A stretch of 64,000 nt of DNA, from assembly GCA_016795105.1 (NCBI GenBank), contig JAEUIH010000012.1, positions 62,001 through 126,000 of the forward strand, given 5' to 3'. The position numbers and the translations under genes are program-made. Shown here piece after piece: positions 8,710 through 18,009 of the stretch (within the stretch, counting starts at the first letter, position 1; every line of letters begins with the position of its first letter). The notes under the pieces are model-generated. The model made no database searches. It was not told the DNA's origin and saw nothing but the letters and a program-made list of their open reading frames with translations. Source of the stretch: Planctomyces sp. (GTDB taxonomy: Bacteria > Planctomycetota > Planctomycetia > Planctomycetales > Planctomycetaceae).

Positions 8710-11235
8710 ATGAAGAAGATGAAGAGCCTCGATTTTAAAGCACTGCTGGTCAACCACGGTGAGAAGATTGGTGCCGTCGTTGTGGCTCTGCTTGGCGTCA
8801 TGGGACTGACATCCGCATATTGGCAGCCGGAAAGTCGAGTTGAAGAGCAACTCGCGAAGATCGCAACGGACACGAAGACCAAGATGGAGTCCAGTGTCTG
8901 GCCGGAAGAGAAGCGAAAAGTCTTCGAACAGACTCCGGACGTAGCCGAGTTGACTCATCAGATGTCGACACCACAGGAAGATGTCGCTCGATATTCGCCA
9001 TCGATCCCGTTCCGGGAGCCGATGCATGCGTTGAGAGAGAAACGATCGGCTCCGGTCATCCTTCCGCCGATATCGCCGGAATCGTCACTGGTGACAGTGC
9101 CACTGGCATTGATTCCGGAAGAGAAGGAAGAAGACTCAGACGCAGATTCAGCGGACCCGGACAAGAAGAATGACAAAGACACAGAGAGCGAAGAGGATCG
9201 CGAGCGTCGCGAGCGACTCGGGCAGGTCGCCGGTGGAGGAATCGGCGGCGATCTTGGCGGTGGACTCGGTGGAGGTCTCGGCGCGGGCGGTGGTCTTCTC
9301 GGTGGCGGCGGCGTTGGTGGTGCTCCTGGAATGGGCTCCGGAATGGATCCACGTGCCGGCGGTGCTGGTGGTGTCGGCGGACCTCCAGGAATGGGCGGCG
9401 GCCCGGGACTCGCTGGTGGAGGTCGCGGCAGTGATCCCCGCGGAGGCGGCGCTGGTGGTGGTCGCGGCAGTGATCCTCGCGGAGGCGGTGGCGGTCGCGG
9501 TGGAGCACCGGGCATGGGCGGCGCTCCTGGAATGGGTGGTGCGCCCGGCATGGGAGGTGCGCCCGGCATGGGTGGCGCACCTGGTATGGCTGGTGGTGGC
9601 ATCGGTGGCGCACCGGGCATGGACCCTCGAGGCGGTGGCGGTATGATGGGCGGCGGTGCCCTCGGCGATATGTTCGGAAACTACAGCGACTACAGCGGGA
9701 TGCTGGGAACTCAGGTTCAGGAGAAACGCATTCGATATGCGGCTGGCGTATCAGTTCGAATGCTGTTCGATCTCCGCGAACAACGGAAGAAGATTGCAGA
9801 AGCTCTGCATCTGAACCCAGGCGATCCTCGAGTTGCTAAGTACGCGGAAGACTTCTCCCAAATTCATATTGAGCGAAAGCAGGCTATTCCTGCAACCGAT
9901 CCATGGTCGGGGGAGTGGCAGCCGCTTCCAATCGAAGACCTTGAGGAATTCATGGAGGAGTCGCTTGGATTCGACCTTGAGATCGTAAATCCGATGGTGA
10001 CTCGTCCCGATATTACAATGCCACTTCCACGGCGAGTGATCGGACGCTGGGGAAAGAAGGAAGCGTCTCACAAGATGCTCGATGACTTTGTTCTGACTGC
10101 AGAAGAACAGGAACTGATTCGTAAACGTGACGAGAAACTGGCCAGGGAAGCCGAAGAACGCAAAGCGAAATTGCCTCCTACAAAGCAGAGGGGGGGGTTC
10201 GCAAATCTTAGAGGAAACGCCAGTGACTACATGAACAGCATGTACGGTCAAGGGCAGGGTCAGGATGAATTCTATAATGATCTCATCGATGACTATTCAG
10301 GAGAACTGGCCGCCAAAGACGGGGAAGACTCCGGCTCTGATGATTCGAAGAAGAAAAAGACAAAGCAGAAGCTGGAAGAAATGAAGAAGAGGCTGTTTTC
10401 GGCCGTGGACCGATTGCTGCTTGTTCGGTTTATTGACTTTACCGCAGAACGCGGTCAGCAATATATCTACAGAGTCCGCATTGAGATGTGGAATCCGAAC
10501 TTCAGGACGCCGGTCGATGAATTGGTAACTCCTGAACTCGCCGAACAACTCACGATCTTCTCAGACTGGAGTGTGGCAACTGCTCCGGTCACAGTACCAA
10601 TGGACTATCGCTACTATGTACAGAAGGTTACCGGACAGCCTGGAGCTGAAGAATCAGCTCACCTTGCAATCTACTACGAAGTGCCGGAACTCGGTACGCC
10701 AATTATGACTGACGTCACTGTTCCAATTGGACTTCGAATTGGAGGAGAGAAGGAAGTTGATGCGGTTGATCTTTCGAAGTCCGTGCTGGATAAGACAAAG
10801 ATCGACATCAGATCACGAGATTTGCTGTGTGCGGTGGTTGAGTCGCCAAAGATTACGGCGGGTGATCATCCGGATCTTCAGGCCATACTCAACAAGCTTC
10901 CTCGAGGAACAAAGGCAATTCCTGATCAGGTCACAGTGGTTGACTCCAGCGGCGCCATTGTTGTCCGTGCAACTCGTGATGCGGAATCTTCTCAGAAATA
11001 CGACTCTGGAGACGTTGCATTCCTCCTGAAGGAATACGAAAAGGCCGGATGGCGGAAAGGCGACACACCTGCCGAAGGTGATCCGTTTAATCTCTCTGGT
11101 GCCGATGGTGCAGCAGGTGCCGGTATGGGACTTGGAGCTGGTGGTGGCATGGGAATGGGGTTCGGCGATCCACTGGGTGGCGGCGGACGGAATTCGGGCC
11201 GCAACAAAGGTCGAGGTGGTCGCGGACCTCGTTAG
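8710..11235 (+). CDS. Third protein of the pil-like operon: single-pass membrane protein, acidic and Gly-rich linkers
   Basis: An 841-residue protein of unknown family. It has a short basic start, one membrane helix (about residues 20-38, IGAVVVALLGVMGLTSAYW), a helical stretch, and an acidic linker (EEKEEDSDADSADPDKKND). A long Gly-rich block follows (about 175-325) with GGAPGM and SDPRGGG repeats. The large C-terminal region (about 330-800) looks folded and includes RLLLVRFIDFTAERGQQYIY. A second Gly/Arg-rich tail ends GRGGRGPR. By position it could replace PilP or a periplasmic scaffold; I do not recognise a named domain. ATG 8710 is chosen over GTG 8689 because AGGAG (8697-8701) lies 8 nt upstream. 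The operon ends at a strong terminator 54 bp later. Confidence 0.72.
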   Translation: MKKMKSLDFKALLVNHGEKIGAVVVALLGVMGLTSAYWQPESRVEEQLAKIATDTKTKMESSVWPEEKRKVFEQTPDVAELTHQMSTPQEDVARYSPSIPFREPMHALREKRSAPVILPPISPESSLVTVPLALIPEEKEEDSDADSADPDKKNDKDTESEEDRERRERLGQVAGGGIGGDLGGGLGGGLGAGGGLLGGGGVGGAPGMGSGMDPRAGGAGGVGGPPGMGGGPGLAGGGRGSDPRGGGAGGGRGSDPRGGGGGRGGAPGMGGAPGMGGAPGMGGAPGMGGAPGMAGGGIGGAPGMDPRGGGGMMGGGALGDMFGNYSDYSGMLGTQVQEKRIRYAAGVSVRMLFDLREQRKKIAEALHLNPGDPRVAKYAEDFSQIHIERKQAIPATDPWSGEWQPLPIEDLEEFMEESLGFDLEIVNPMVTRPDITMPLPRRVIGRWGKKEASHKMLDDFVLTAEEQELIRKRDEKLAREAEERKAKLPPTKQRGGFANLRGNASDYMNSMYGQGQGQDEFYNDLIDDYSGELAAKDGEDSGSDDSKKKKTKQKLEEMKKRLFSAVDRLLLVRFIDFTAERGQQYIYRVRIEMWNPNFRTPVDELVTPELAEQLTIFSDWSVATAPVTVPMDYRYYVQKVTGQPGAEESAHLAIYYEVPELGTPIMTDVTVPIGLRIGGEKEVDAVDLSKSVLDKTKIDIRSRDLLCAVVESPKITAGDHPDLQAILNKLPRGTKAIPDQVTVVDSSGAIVVRATRDAESSQKYDSGDVAFLLKEYEKAGWRKGDTPAEGDPFNLSGADGAAGAGMGLGAGGGMGMGFGDPLGGGGRNSGRNKGRGGRGPR
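9500..9622 (+). repeat. 18-bp tandem repeats coding for GGAPGM
   Basis: A run of GGAPGM hexapeptides (five near-perfect 18 bp units, then a longer AGGGIGGAPGM unit) inside the third operon gene. The same hexapeptide occurs in both upstream genes, so the three proteins share one repeat vocabulary. Confidence 0.85.
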
Positions 11236-11289
11236 TATCTCGCAGGAATCCTCAGGAATTCCTCAACGAACAGTTGAAGTGATTTCTCT

Positions 11290-11327
11290 GCGGCTCAACT
11301 GGTGATCCAGTTGAGCCGCATTTTTGT
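11290..11327 (+). terminator. Rho-independent terminator of the pil-like operon
   Basis: A perfect 11 bp stem (GCGGCTCAACT at 11290-11300 pairing with AGTTGAGCCGC at 11309-11319), an 8 nt loop and then ATTTTTGTT. It lies 54 bp after the stop of the third operon gene and only 3 nt before the first possible start codon of the glycosyltransferase gene at 11331. Confidence 0.9.
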
Positions 11328-11330
11328 TCA

Positions 11331-12512
11331 ATGTCAGAATCTTGCCCCATGCGCGTCGCACATGTGATAACTCGACTCATCCTCGGAGGTGCGCAGGAAA
11401 ACACTCTGCATACAGTTGACGATCAGCACCACCTGCACGGGGATGAAGTCTGCCTGATCACCGGCCCCGGACTGGGGCCTGAAGGAAGTCTTGAGGGAAA
11501 AGCAAAACAGCGCAGTCTGGATGTGAGACTGATTCCTGAGATGAGACGGTCACTCCATCCGATTCGCGACTGGAAGGCATATCGACATCTCGTGAAGATC
11601 CTCAGAGAGTATCAACCGGATATTGTCCATACTCATAGTTCAAAAGCCGGAATCCTGGGTCGACGCGCCGCATGGAAACTGGGAATTCCGGCAGTTCACA
11701 CAATTCATGGTGCTGCTTTTCATTACGGACAACGGGCCATCGCCTACTATGCCTATCTGGCTGCCGAGAAGCTGGCTGCTCGATGGTGTCAGCACTTCAT
11801 CAGCGTCTGCGATGCAATGACTCAGCAGTATGTCGACGCAGGAATTGCGCCTCGGGAGAAGTTCACGACAATCTACAGCGGTATGGATGTCGATGCGTAT
11901 CTTTCTCCGTCAGTACCAGCAGACGAGATGCGCCAGCGACTGGGACTCCACCCGGACGATATCGTAGTCGGCAAAGTTGCACGCCTGTTTCATCTGAAGG
12001 GACATGAGTACCTGATTGAATCAGCGCCTGAAGTTGTGCGACGGAACCCCAACGTCCGATTTCTCCTGGTCGGAGATGGGATTCTGCGTCAACAGTTCCA
12101 ACAGCGAATTGATCAGCTTGGCCTCACTCCCCATTTTGTATTCGCGGGTCTTGTCGCTCCGGAAGAGGTGAGAAATTACCTTCATGCGATGGACATTGTC
12201 GTCCATTCAAGTGCATGGGAAGGTCTTGCACGCGTGCTTCCGCAGGGATTGCTCGCCGGAAAGCCTGTCATCAGCTTTGCCATCGACGGCGCACCGGAAG
12301 TCTGTATTGACGGCGAGACTGGTCTGCTTGTACCTCCGCGATCCGTCGAGGGACTTTCGCAGGCGATCATACAACTGGCTGAATCTCCACAACTAAGGAC
12401 GCAGTATGGTGATGCAGGTCGCCGAGAATGTGTGGAAAGATTCAGGCACCAGTTCATGACCGAGAGGATTCGATCGGTTTATGAAAATGTCCTGCAGGGT
12501 GGTACCCGCTGA
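11331..12512 (+). CDS. GT4-family glycosyltransferase
   Basis: A 393-residue GT-B glycosyltransferase of family 4, which transfers sugars from nucleotide donors to cell-envelope polymers or lipids in the cytosol. Seen: the N-terminal acceptor-domain start MRVAHVITRLILGGAQENT, the HTHSSKAGILGRRAA segment, VGKVARLFHLKGHEYLIE opening the donor domain (about residue 215), and the E-x7-E region around GLARVLPQGLLAGKPVISF followed by GAPEVCIDGETGLLVPP. Start could be ATG 11331 or ATG 11349; the second begins right at the conserved MRVAHVI, and neither has a clear Shine-Dalgarno sequence. The gene follows the operon terminator by 3 nt, so its transcript must start inside that hairpin, be nearly leaderless, or arise from read-through. 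Acceptor unknown. Confidence 0.9.
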   Translation: MSESCPMRVAHVITRLILGGAQENTLHTVDDQHHLHGDEVCLITGPGLGPEGSLEGKAKQRSLDVRLIPEMRRSLHPIRDWKAYRHLVKILREYQPDIVHTHSSKAGILGRRAAWKLGIPAVHTIHGAAFHYGQRAIAYYAYLAAEKLAARWCQHFISVCDAMTQQYVDAGIAPREKFTTIYSGMDVDAYLSPSVPADEMRQRLGLHPDDIVVGKVARLFHLKGHEYLIESAPEVVRRNPNVRFLLVGDGILRQQFQQRIDQLGLTPHFVFAGLVAPEEVRNYLHAMDIVVHSSAWEGLARVLPQGLLAGKPVISFAIDGAPEVCIDGETGLLVPPRSVEGLSQAIIQLAESPQLRTQYGDAGRRECVERFRHQFMTERIRSVYENVLQGGTR

Positions 12513-12587
12513 CAAAGGTCGCCGAAAATCAACTTCAGCCACTAATTTGCAGGCATAGCAGAGTTCAAATCCGCCCTGAACGAGACG

Positions 12588-12719
12588 CGTATGAACACTC
12601 ATAAGGACGAATATCGCTGATCGTCTGCTTAGAATTCCTGAGGTCTTTCGGTTCCGACTTGCTGGAGCCTGTACGGCAACGGTCATTATATTGCGGCATC
12701 GAAAGGCAGTGTTCATACG
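12588..12719. repeat. Widely spaced inverted repeat upstream of the hybrid kinase gene
   Basis: CGTATGAACACT at 12588-12599 is perfectly matched in inverted orientation by AGTGTTCATACG at 12708-12719, with 108 bp between. Short extra matches (GACG and CGTC) lie just outside the arms. It fills most of the non-coding gap between the GT4 and hybrid kinase genes. Purpose unknown: it may be paired operator sites, the ends of a small decayed element, or a large RNA stem. Confidence 0.5.
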
Positions 12720-12783
12720 TCCTGCGTCCTGTAATGCGTGATCGCATTTTTCCTGAAGAACAACAGACCAGATTTTGTTTCGA

Positions 12784-15700
12784 ATGAGAGACTACACATT
12801 GGGTTCAGAACACGGAATGCCACATCGGGAATATCTGATCTCTGAAAGTCAGACGTCTGTTCAGGACATTATCGGAGCGATTACAGGTTCAATTCCGGAT
12901 GCGATGTTCCTCAAGGGTCGTGACGGGCGATACCGTTTTTGTAATGCAGCAGGCGCGGAGTACCTTGGGAAGTCGTTGAAGGAGATTATTGGCGCGACAG
13001 ATGATGAGTTGTTCGGGGCTGCGGCGGAAGCGGTTCTTGCGTCCGACCAGCTGGTGATGGAGTCCGGTACAGATCATTCTGAAGAAATTGTATCGCAGGA
13101 TCGTGGTGCACCGAGGATACTCCGCATCCATCGGTCACCGAATCGTCGCAACGATGGGTTGATCGACGGCGTCTTTTGTGCCGTGCGAGACGTTACCGAG
13201 CAACGTGAAGCTGAATCAGCAATTCGCAAACTTCTAATCGGAAGTTCACTGACGGGAAGCGATTATTTTCGATCGCTTGCCACAGTACTCTGCCATGTCT
13301 GCGAAACGGATTTCGTGTTCATTGGAGAAATGTCTGAGGGCGAAACAGAAGCTGTGCAGACACTTGTGGTTGCTCAGGGCGATGAATTGATCGGAAACTT
13401 TCGATTTGAGCTGAGTGAAACGCCCTGTGTGCAGGTCATTGAGAAGTCTTTCTATCACTTCCCGGAGCACGTCAGCACACTGTTTCCTCGAATTGAGTTA
13501 TTGAGGGAGCTTGGCATTGAGAGCTATATGGGAATTGCGCTGAAGGCGTCCGATGGAACGACGTCTGGCCTGATTGCCCTGTTGAACCGCAAACCGTTTT
13601 CGAACCCTGGGATGGCGGAGTCTCTGCTGCGAGTCATTGCATCCCGAGCAGCCGCAGAGCTGGAACGTGAGCGAGCGGAGCGGACGCTGAGGCGAAATCT
13701 TCAGGAACTAACGGTACTCAATCAGGTTGGGCGGGTCTGTTCTCAGGCAACAACTCTGGATGAGATTCTGCAGCAGACAACTCGTGTGATTACCGATTCG
13801 CTGTTTCCTGACAACTGCGGGTTCATGATTCTGAATGCGACAGAAGAGTGGCTTGTCCCGCATGATTCGTTTGTGGTTTCGGATGAAACTGTGACCACGC
13901 ATGTGGTGTTCTTCAATCAGGGCATCATCGGAAAGACATTTCAAACAGGCCGAGTGCATCGGCTGGATGATATTCGCAATGACACCGATTACGTCCAAAC
14001 AGACAGTCGTACGCGTTCTGAACTTTGTGTGCCAATTCGGGCGAATGGACGGATCGCAGGTGTACTGAATATTGAGAGCGCTGCTTTGGGCGCGTTCAGG
14101 GATACAGAAGAAAAGTTAGTGATTGCCGTCGTGGATCTTGTTGCCGCAGCCTGGGAGCGAGTAACTGCGTCAGAGAAACAGAAAAGCAGTGATCAGCTGT
14201 TTCATACGTTGGTCAATCAGGCAGCAGACGGGTTCTTCCTGCACGACCACAACGGACGATTTCTGGACGTCAATCAGCGTGCCTGCGAGACACTGGGATA
14301 CACACGAGAAGAGTTGCTGACAATGTCAGTATTCGATATTGCTCAGGACCTCGAATTCAGTGAATCCGATCGTTGGTGGGATCAGTTTACTCCCGGGGAA
14401 TACGTTACGAGGGAAGGAATTCATTGGCGAAAGAATGGTTCAACACTCCCTGTGGAAATTCGGGTCGGTTGCGTTGAAACATCCGGACAGCGGATGATTT
14501 TGGCGCTGGTTCGAGACATCACAGCTCGAAAAGAAGCAGAACGACTGTCGCGACTGATGCATTTCAGTATTGAGCGAGCGGTGGACCCGGTGTTCTGGGT
14601 CGCACCCGACTCCACAATTCTCTATGCCAACGACGCTGCCTGCCGAGTGCTCGGATATCACCGGGATGAACTCATCGGAAATACTGTCCCCGGGATCGAT
14701 CCAAATTTTCCGGCAGAAGCCTGGCCGGACCACTGGAACGACCTGAAGACACGAGGTGCCTTCAAGTTTGAATCAGATCATAGAACTAAGGACGGGAGTT
14801 CTATCCGGACGGAAGTTACGGTGAACTATCTGCAGTATGAAGGTGAAGAGTACAACTGTGCCGTGATGCGGGACATCACCGAACAAAACCGTGTCGCCGA
14901 ACGACTTCGGAGAAATGAGGAGCATCTGAGGCTTGCCATGGGGGCGGCGCCGCTCGGAACCTGGGATAGGAATCTGGAGACGGGCGAGACATACTGGTCT
15001 GAGAACCTCTGGGCGATTCTGGGACATTCGTCATGCGACACTGTTCTCACGTTTGAAACCTTTAAAGAGGTCATCCACCCGGACGATCTTGATCGCGTTT
15101 TGAATCACCTTGAGCAGTGTGTGATTAGTGGTGGCCCATTTCGAAGCGAATTTCGGATCATCCGGGCAGACGGATCGATTGGATGGATCCTTGAACACGG
15201 CCAGGTATTGCTGGACTCGAATGGTAAAGCAACCCGAATCGTTGGAGTCAGCCTTGATCTGACAGATCGGTATCACGCGGAACGGACTCTGAAGGACAGT
15301 GAACTCCGTTTCAGAACGCTGTTTGAACGTTGTGCCGACGCGATATTTCTGCTGGACTCCAAAGGCAGGGTCACGGCTGGCAATCCTGCTGCTGCAGTTA
15401 TGCACGGCTATTCAGAAGACGAATTGACGGGACTGACAATCAGTGAGTTAGATGCCCCTTCGTGCCACAACGAAATTCCTGATCGACTGGGTCGGCTTCT
15501 GAATGGCGAGACGCTGCGATTCGAAATCGACCATCGGAGAAAAGACGGGACAATTTTTCCGGTGGAAGTTGTAGCGAGTCTACTCGAACTGAACGGTGAA
15601 CCGCTTATTTTGGCATTTGATCGTGATATCACAGAACGCCGAGGAGCGGCAGACGCTCTTCGAAAGTCAGAAGAGCGATTCTCAAAACTCTTCTACTTCA

Positions 15701-18009
15701 GCCCATTCTCTATCATGGTCGCCTCGTATCCCGATGGCAGAATCCTTGAAGCGAATGATGCATTCCTCAGACTGCTCGAATTTGAGAGTCACGAAGTTGT
15801 TGGAAAAACCACAGTGGACCTTGGGATTTGGGAGAATCCAAACGATCGACTTGTCATGCTCGAGAGCCTTAAGACAACTTCACGTCTAATGAATGGAGAA
15901 TTCTGGTTCCGCACAGGCCGCGGAAATCGACGCCTGCTTCTGCTTTCCGTTGAGATCATCCGAATTGGCGAACAATCTATGTCACTGGCAATGTCAATCG
16001 ACATCACAGAGCGTCGCAGAGCGCAGGATTCTCTTCAGCAGTCTCTGGCCACACTGCGAGCAACTCTGGAAGCAACGGCCGACGGAATCCTTGTCGTGGA
16101 CCTGAATGGTCGAGCAATTGACTACAATCGACAGTTCCTCGAGCTTTGGAATGTCAACTCCGTCATCGAAGCCAAATCGTCGCGATCTACACAAGCAGTT
16201 AACGCTTCTGAAATGCAGCAATTCGCAGATGACATCGTGCAGAGGATGCAACAGCACTCGCTGGACCAGCCGGGGTTTCGGAATCGACTGAAAGAATTAT
16301 TTGATTCTCCCGAAGCGTCTACTTTTGATGTGTTGGAGTTTGACGATGGTCGAGTCATTGAACGATATTCCCAGCCACAGCGGATTGCTGGCATTCCGAC
16401 GGGGCGAGTATTCAGTTTTCGTGATGTGACTCGACGGCGACAGGCGGAAACATCCCTGAAGGAAACAGCGGCACTCCTTCAGGCAATTTCAGCAGGGACG
16501 ACTGATGCACTGTTTGTGAAAGACCTGAATGGAAAATACCTGATGTTCAACGAAGCTGCCTGTCGTTTTGTAGGAAAGCCGCTCGACAGCGTGCTCGGTC
16601 ATGATGATACAGATTTGTTTTCGCCGGACAGCGTTCGCTTGATCAGAGATCGAGACAATGCCGTCATCACCTCGGGCGAGACAATCACCGCGGAAGAAAC
16701 CATAACATCGGCAGGTGTCACCAGAACATATCTTGCGACAAAAGGACCGTACCGGGATCACAACGGAGATGTCGTTGGCGTCATCGGAATTTCACGCGAC
16801 ATCAGCGACCAAAAGAAGCTCGAAGAACGTATCCGTGAATCGCAGAAACTGGAAGCTGTTGGCGAACTTGCCGGAGGTGTCGCCCACGACTTTAATAACC
16901 TGCTGACGATCATTAACGGTTACTGTGATCTCCTGATGTCCCGCATACCAAACGAAGACCTGAGTTACCACTGGGTCTCTGAGATTCGAGACGCGGGACG
17001 TCGAGCAGCACAGGTGACGCAACAGTTACTGTCATTCAGTCGAAAGGCCGTGCATGCGCCACTGGTTCTGAATCTGAGTGCTTGTGTGGCGGAGTCAGAA
17101 CGGCTCCTGAGACGATTGATTGGAGAGCACATTCAGTTGATCGTCTCGACGGATCCGGCGGCAAGCCCTGTTCGTGCAGACAGCGGGCAGTTGGATCAGG
17201 TATTTATGAATCTTGCAATCAATGCACGAGATGCGATGCCGAACGGAGGCATTCTTCAGATTTCGACCAAACGAGTCACGGCCGAAGAAATCCGCCGCAT
17301 TTCGTTCCAGAACGTGCCCTCAGGTCACTATGCACAAATCACGTTTGCTGATTCCGGTCACGGAATTCCGCCAGAAGTGCTTTCCAGAGTCTTCGAACCG
17401 TTCTTCACCACCAAAGAAAAGGGGAAAGGCACTGGCCTCGGACTCGCAGTCGTCCATGGAATTATCCAGCAGAGCGGCGGATGGATCCACGTCGACAGCG
17501 AGCTCAGAATGGGTACAACGTTCTTTATCTGGCTGCCGATCGCAACCGCAGAGGTTGGCAACACCTCCACCGAAGGTCAGCGTTCGGTGAAGCTTCTGCA
17601 CTCCGGCACGATCCTCATCGTTGAAGATGAACCTGGAGTGCGTCAGATGATCCGAATCAGCCTGGAAGCCTGCGGTTATGACATTCTGGAGGCGGAAGAT
17701 CCAAATGACGCGATGGAGCTGCTGCGAGAACAGCCGTGTCAGATTGATCTGCTTGTGTCAGATATTGTCATGCCGGGGATGAACGGACTGGGACTCGCAT
17801 CGATTCTTCGGAAAGATCATCCTCGTTTGCCGGTTTTGTTCATGAGCGGTTACAACGAACTGGAGGCACAGGATGCTCCTGTAACCGATGATAACAATGG
17901 TTTCCTGCCAAAGCCGTTCTCACCCGATTCGCTGATCGAGATGTGTGACCGGCTCATCCAGAACAGTCGCACGAGGATGGGTGATGGAGCCGTGAGTTCG
18001 GATCGCTGA
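12784..18009 (+). CDS. Hybrid sensor histidine kinase with 8 PAS and 2 GAF domains and a receiver domain
   Basis: A 1741-residue cytosolic-looking kinase with no clear membrane helix. Order by eye: PAS (25-135), GAF (145-300), GAF (305-455), then seven PAS units (about 470-1345; start motifs include DGFFLHDHNGRFLDVN, DAIFLLDSKGRVTAGN and DGILVVDLNGRAIDYN). Next come HisKA with LAGGVAHDFNNLLT (phospho-acceptor His 1368), an ATPase domain with NLAINARDAMPNG and GKGTGLGLAVVHGI, and a C-terminal receiver with VEDEPG, LLVSDIVMPGMNG (Asp 1660) and the lysine of FLPKPFSP. It senses several unknown signals and may pass phosphate to its own receiver. ATG 12784 is chosen over TTG 12775. The last 90 bp overlap the convergent GT2-GtrA gene. 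Confidence 0.95.
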   Translation: MRDYTLGSEHGMPHREYLISESQTSVQDIIGAITGSIPDAMFLKGRDGRYRFCNAAGAEYLGKSLKEIIGATDDELFGAAAEAVLASDQLVMESGTDHSEEIVSQDRGAPRILRIHRSPNRRNDGLIDGVFCAVRDVTEQREAESAIRKLLIGSSLTGSDYFRSLATVLCHVCETDFVFIGEMSEGETEAVQTLVVAQGDELIGNFRFELSETPCVQVIEKSFYHFPEHVSTLFPRIELLRELGIESYMGIALKASDGTTSGLIALLNRKPFSNPGMAESLLRVIASRAAAELERERAERTLRRNLQELTVLNQVGRVCSQATTLDEILQQTTRVITDSLFPDNCGFMILNATEEWLVPHDSFVVSDETVTTHVVFFNQGIIGKTFQTGRVHRLDDIRNDTDYVQTDSRTRSELCVPIRANGRIAGVLNIESAALGAFRDTEEKLVIAVVDLVAAAWERVTASEKQKSSDQLFHTLVNQAADGFFLHDHNGRFLDVNQRACETLGYTREELLTMSVFDIAQDLEFSESDRWWDQFTPGEYVTREGIHWRKNGSTLPVEIRVGCVETSGQRMILALVRDITARKEAERLSRLMHFSIERAVDPVFWVAPDSTILYANDAACRVLGYHRDELIGNTVPGIDPNFPAEAWPDHWNDLKTRGAFKFESDHRTKDGSSIRTEVTVNYLQYEGEEYNCAVMRDITEQNRVAERLRRNEEHLRLAMGAAPLGTWDRNLETGETYWSENLWAILGHSSCDTVLTFETFKEVIHPDDLDRVLNHLEQCVISGGPFRSEFRIIRADGSIGWILEHGQVLLDSNGKATRIVGVSLDLTDRYHAERTLKDSELRFRTLFERCADAIFLLDSKGRVTAGNPAAAVMHGYSEDELTGLTISELDAPSCHNEIPDRLGRLLNGETLRFEIDHRRKDGTIFPVEVVASLLELNGEPLILAFDRDITERRGAADALRKSEERFSKLFYFSPFSIMVASYPDGRILEANDAFLRLLEFESHEVVGKTTVDLGIWENPNDRLVMLESLKTTSRLMNGEFWFRTGRGNRRLLLLSVEIIRIGEQSMSLAMSIDITERRRAQDSLQQSLATLRATLEATADGILVVDLNGRAIDYNRQFLELWNVNSVIEAKSSRSTQAVNASEMQQFADDIVQRMQQHSLDQPGFRNRLKELFDSPEASTFDVLEFDDGRVIERYSQPQRIAGIPTGRVFSFRDVTRRRQAETSLKETAALLQAISAGTTDALFVKDLNGKYLMFNEAACRFVGKPLDSVLGHDDTDLFSPDSVRLIRDRDNAVITSGETITAEETITSAGVTRTYLATKGPYRDHNGDVVGVIGISRDISDQKKLEERIRESQKLEAVGELAGGVAHDFNNLLTIINGYCDLLMSRIPNEDLSYHWVSEIRDAGRRAAQVTQQLLSFSRKAVHAPLVLNLSACVAESERLLRRLIGEHIQLIVSTDPAASPVRADSGQLDQVFMNLAINARDAMPNGGILQISTKRVTAEEIRRISFQNVPSGHYAQITFADSGHGIPPEVLSRVFEPFFTTKEKGKGTGLGLAVVHGIIQQSGGWIHVDSELRMGTTFFIWLPIATAEVGNTSTEGQRSVKLLHSGTILIVEDEPGVRQMIRISLEACGYDILEAEDPNDAMELLREQPCQIDLLVSDIVMPGMNGLGLASILRKDHPRLPVLFMSGYNELEAQDAPVTDDNNGFLPKPFSPDSLIEMCDRLIQNSRTRMGDGAVSSDR

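Noticed and set aside
5819-9620. Long minus-strand open frames, rich in Pro, His and Arg, opposite the pil-like operon (for example 5819-6433, 7642-8637 and 8958-9620)
   Set aside because: They are shadows of the Gly-rich coding repeats: GGN codons read backwards give Pro and related residues and few stops. They have no start signals and their pattern follows the repeats.
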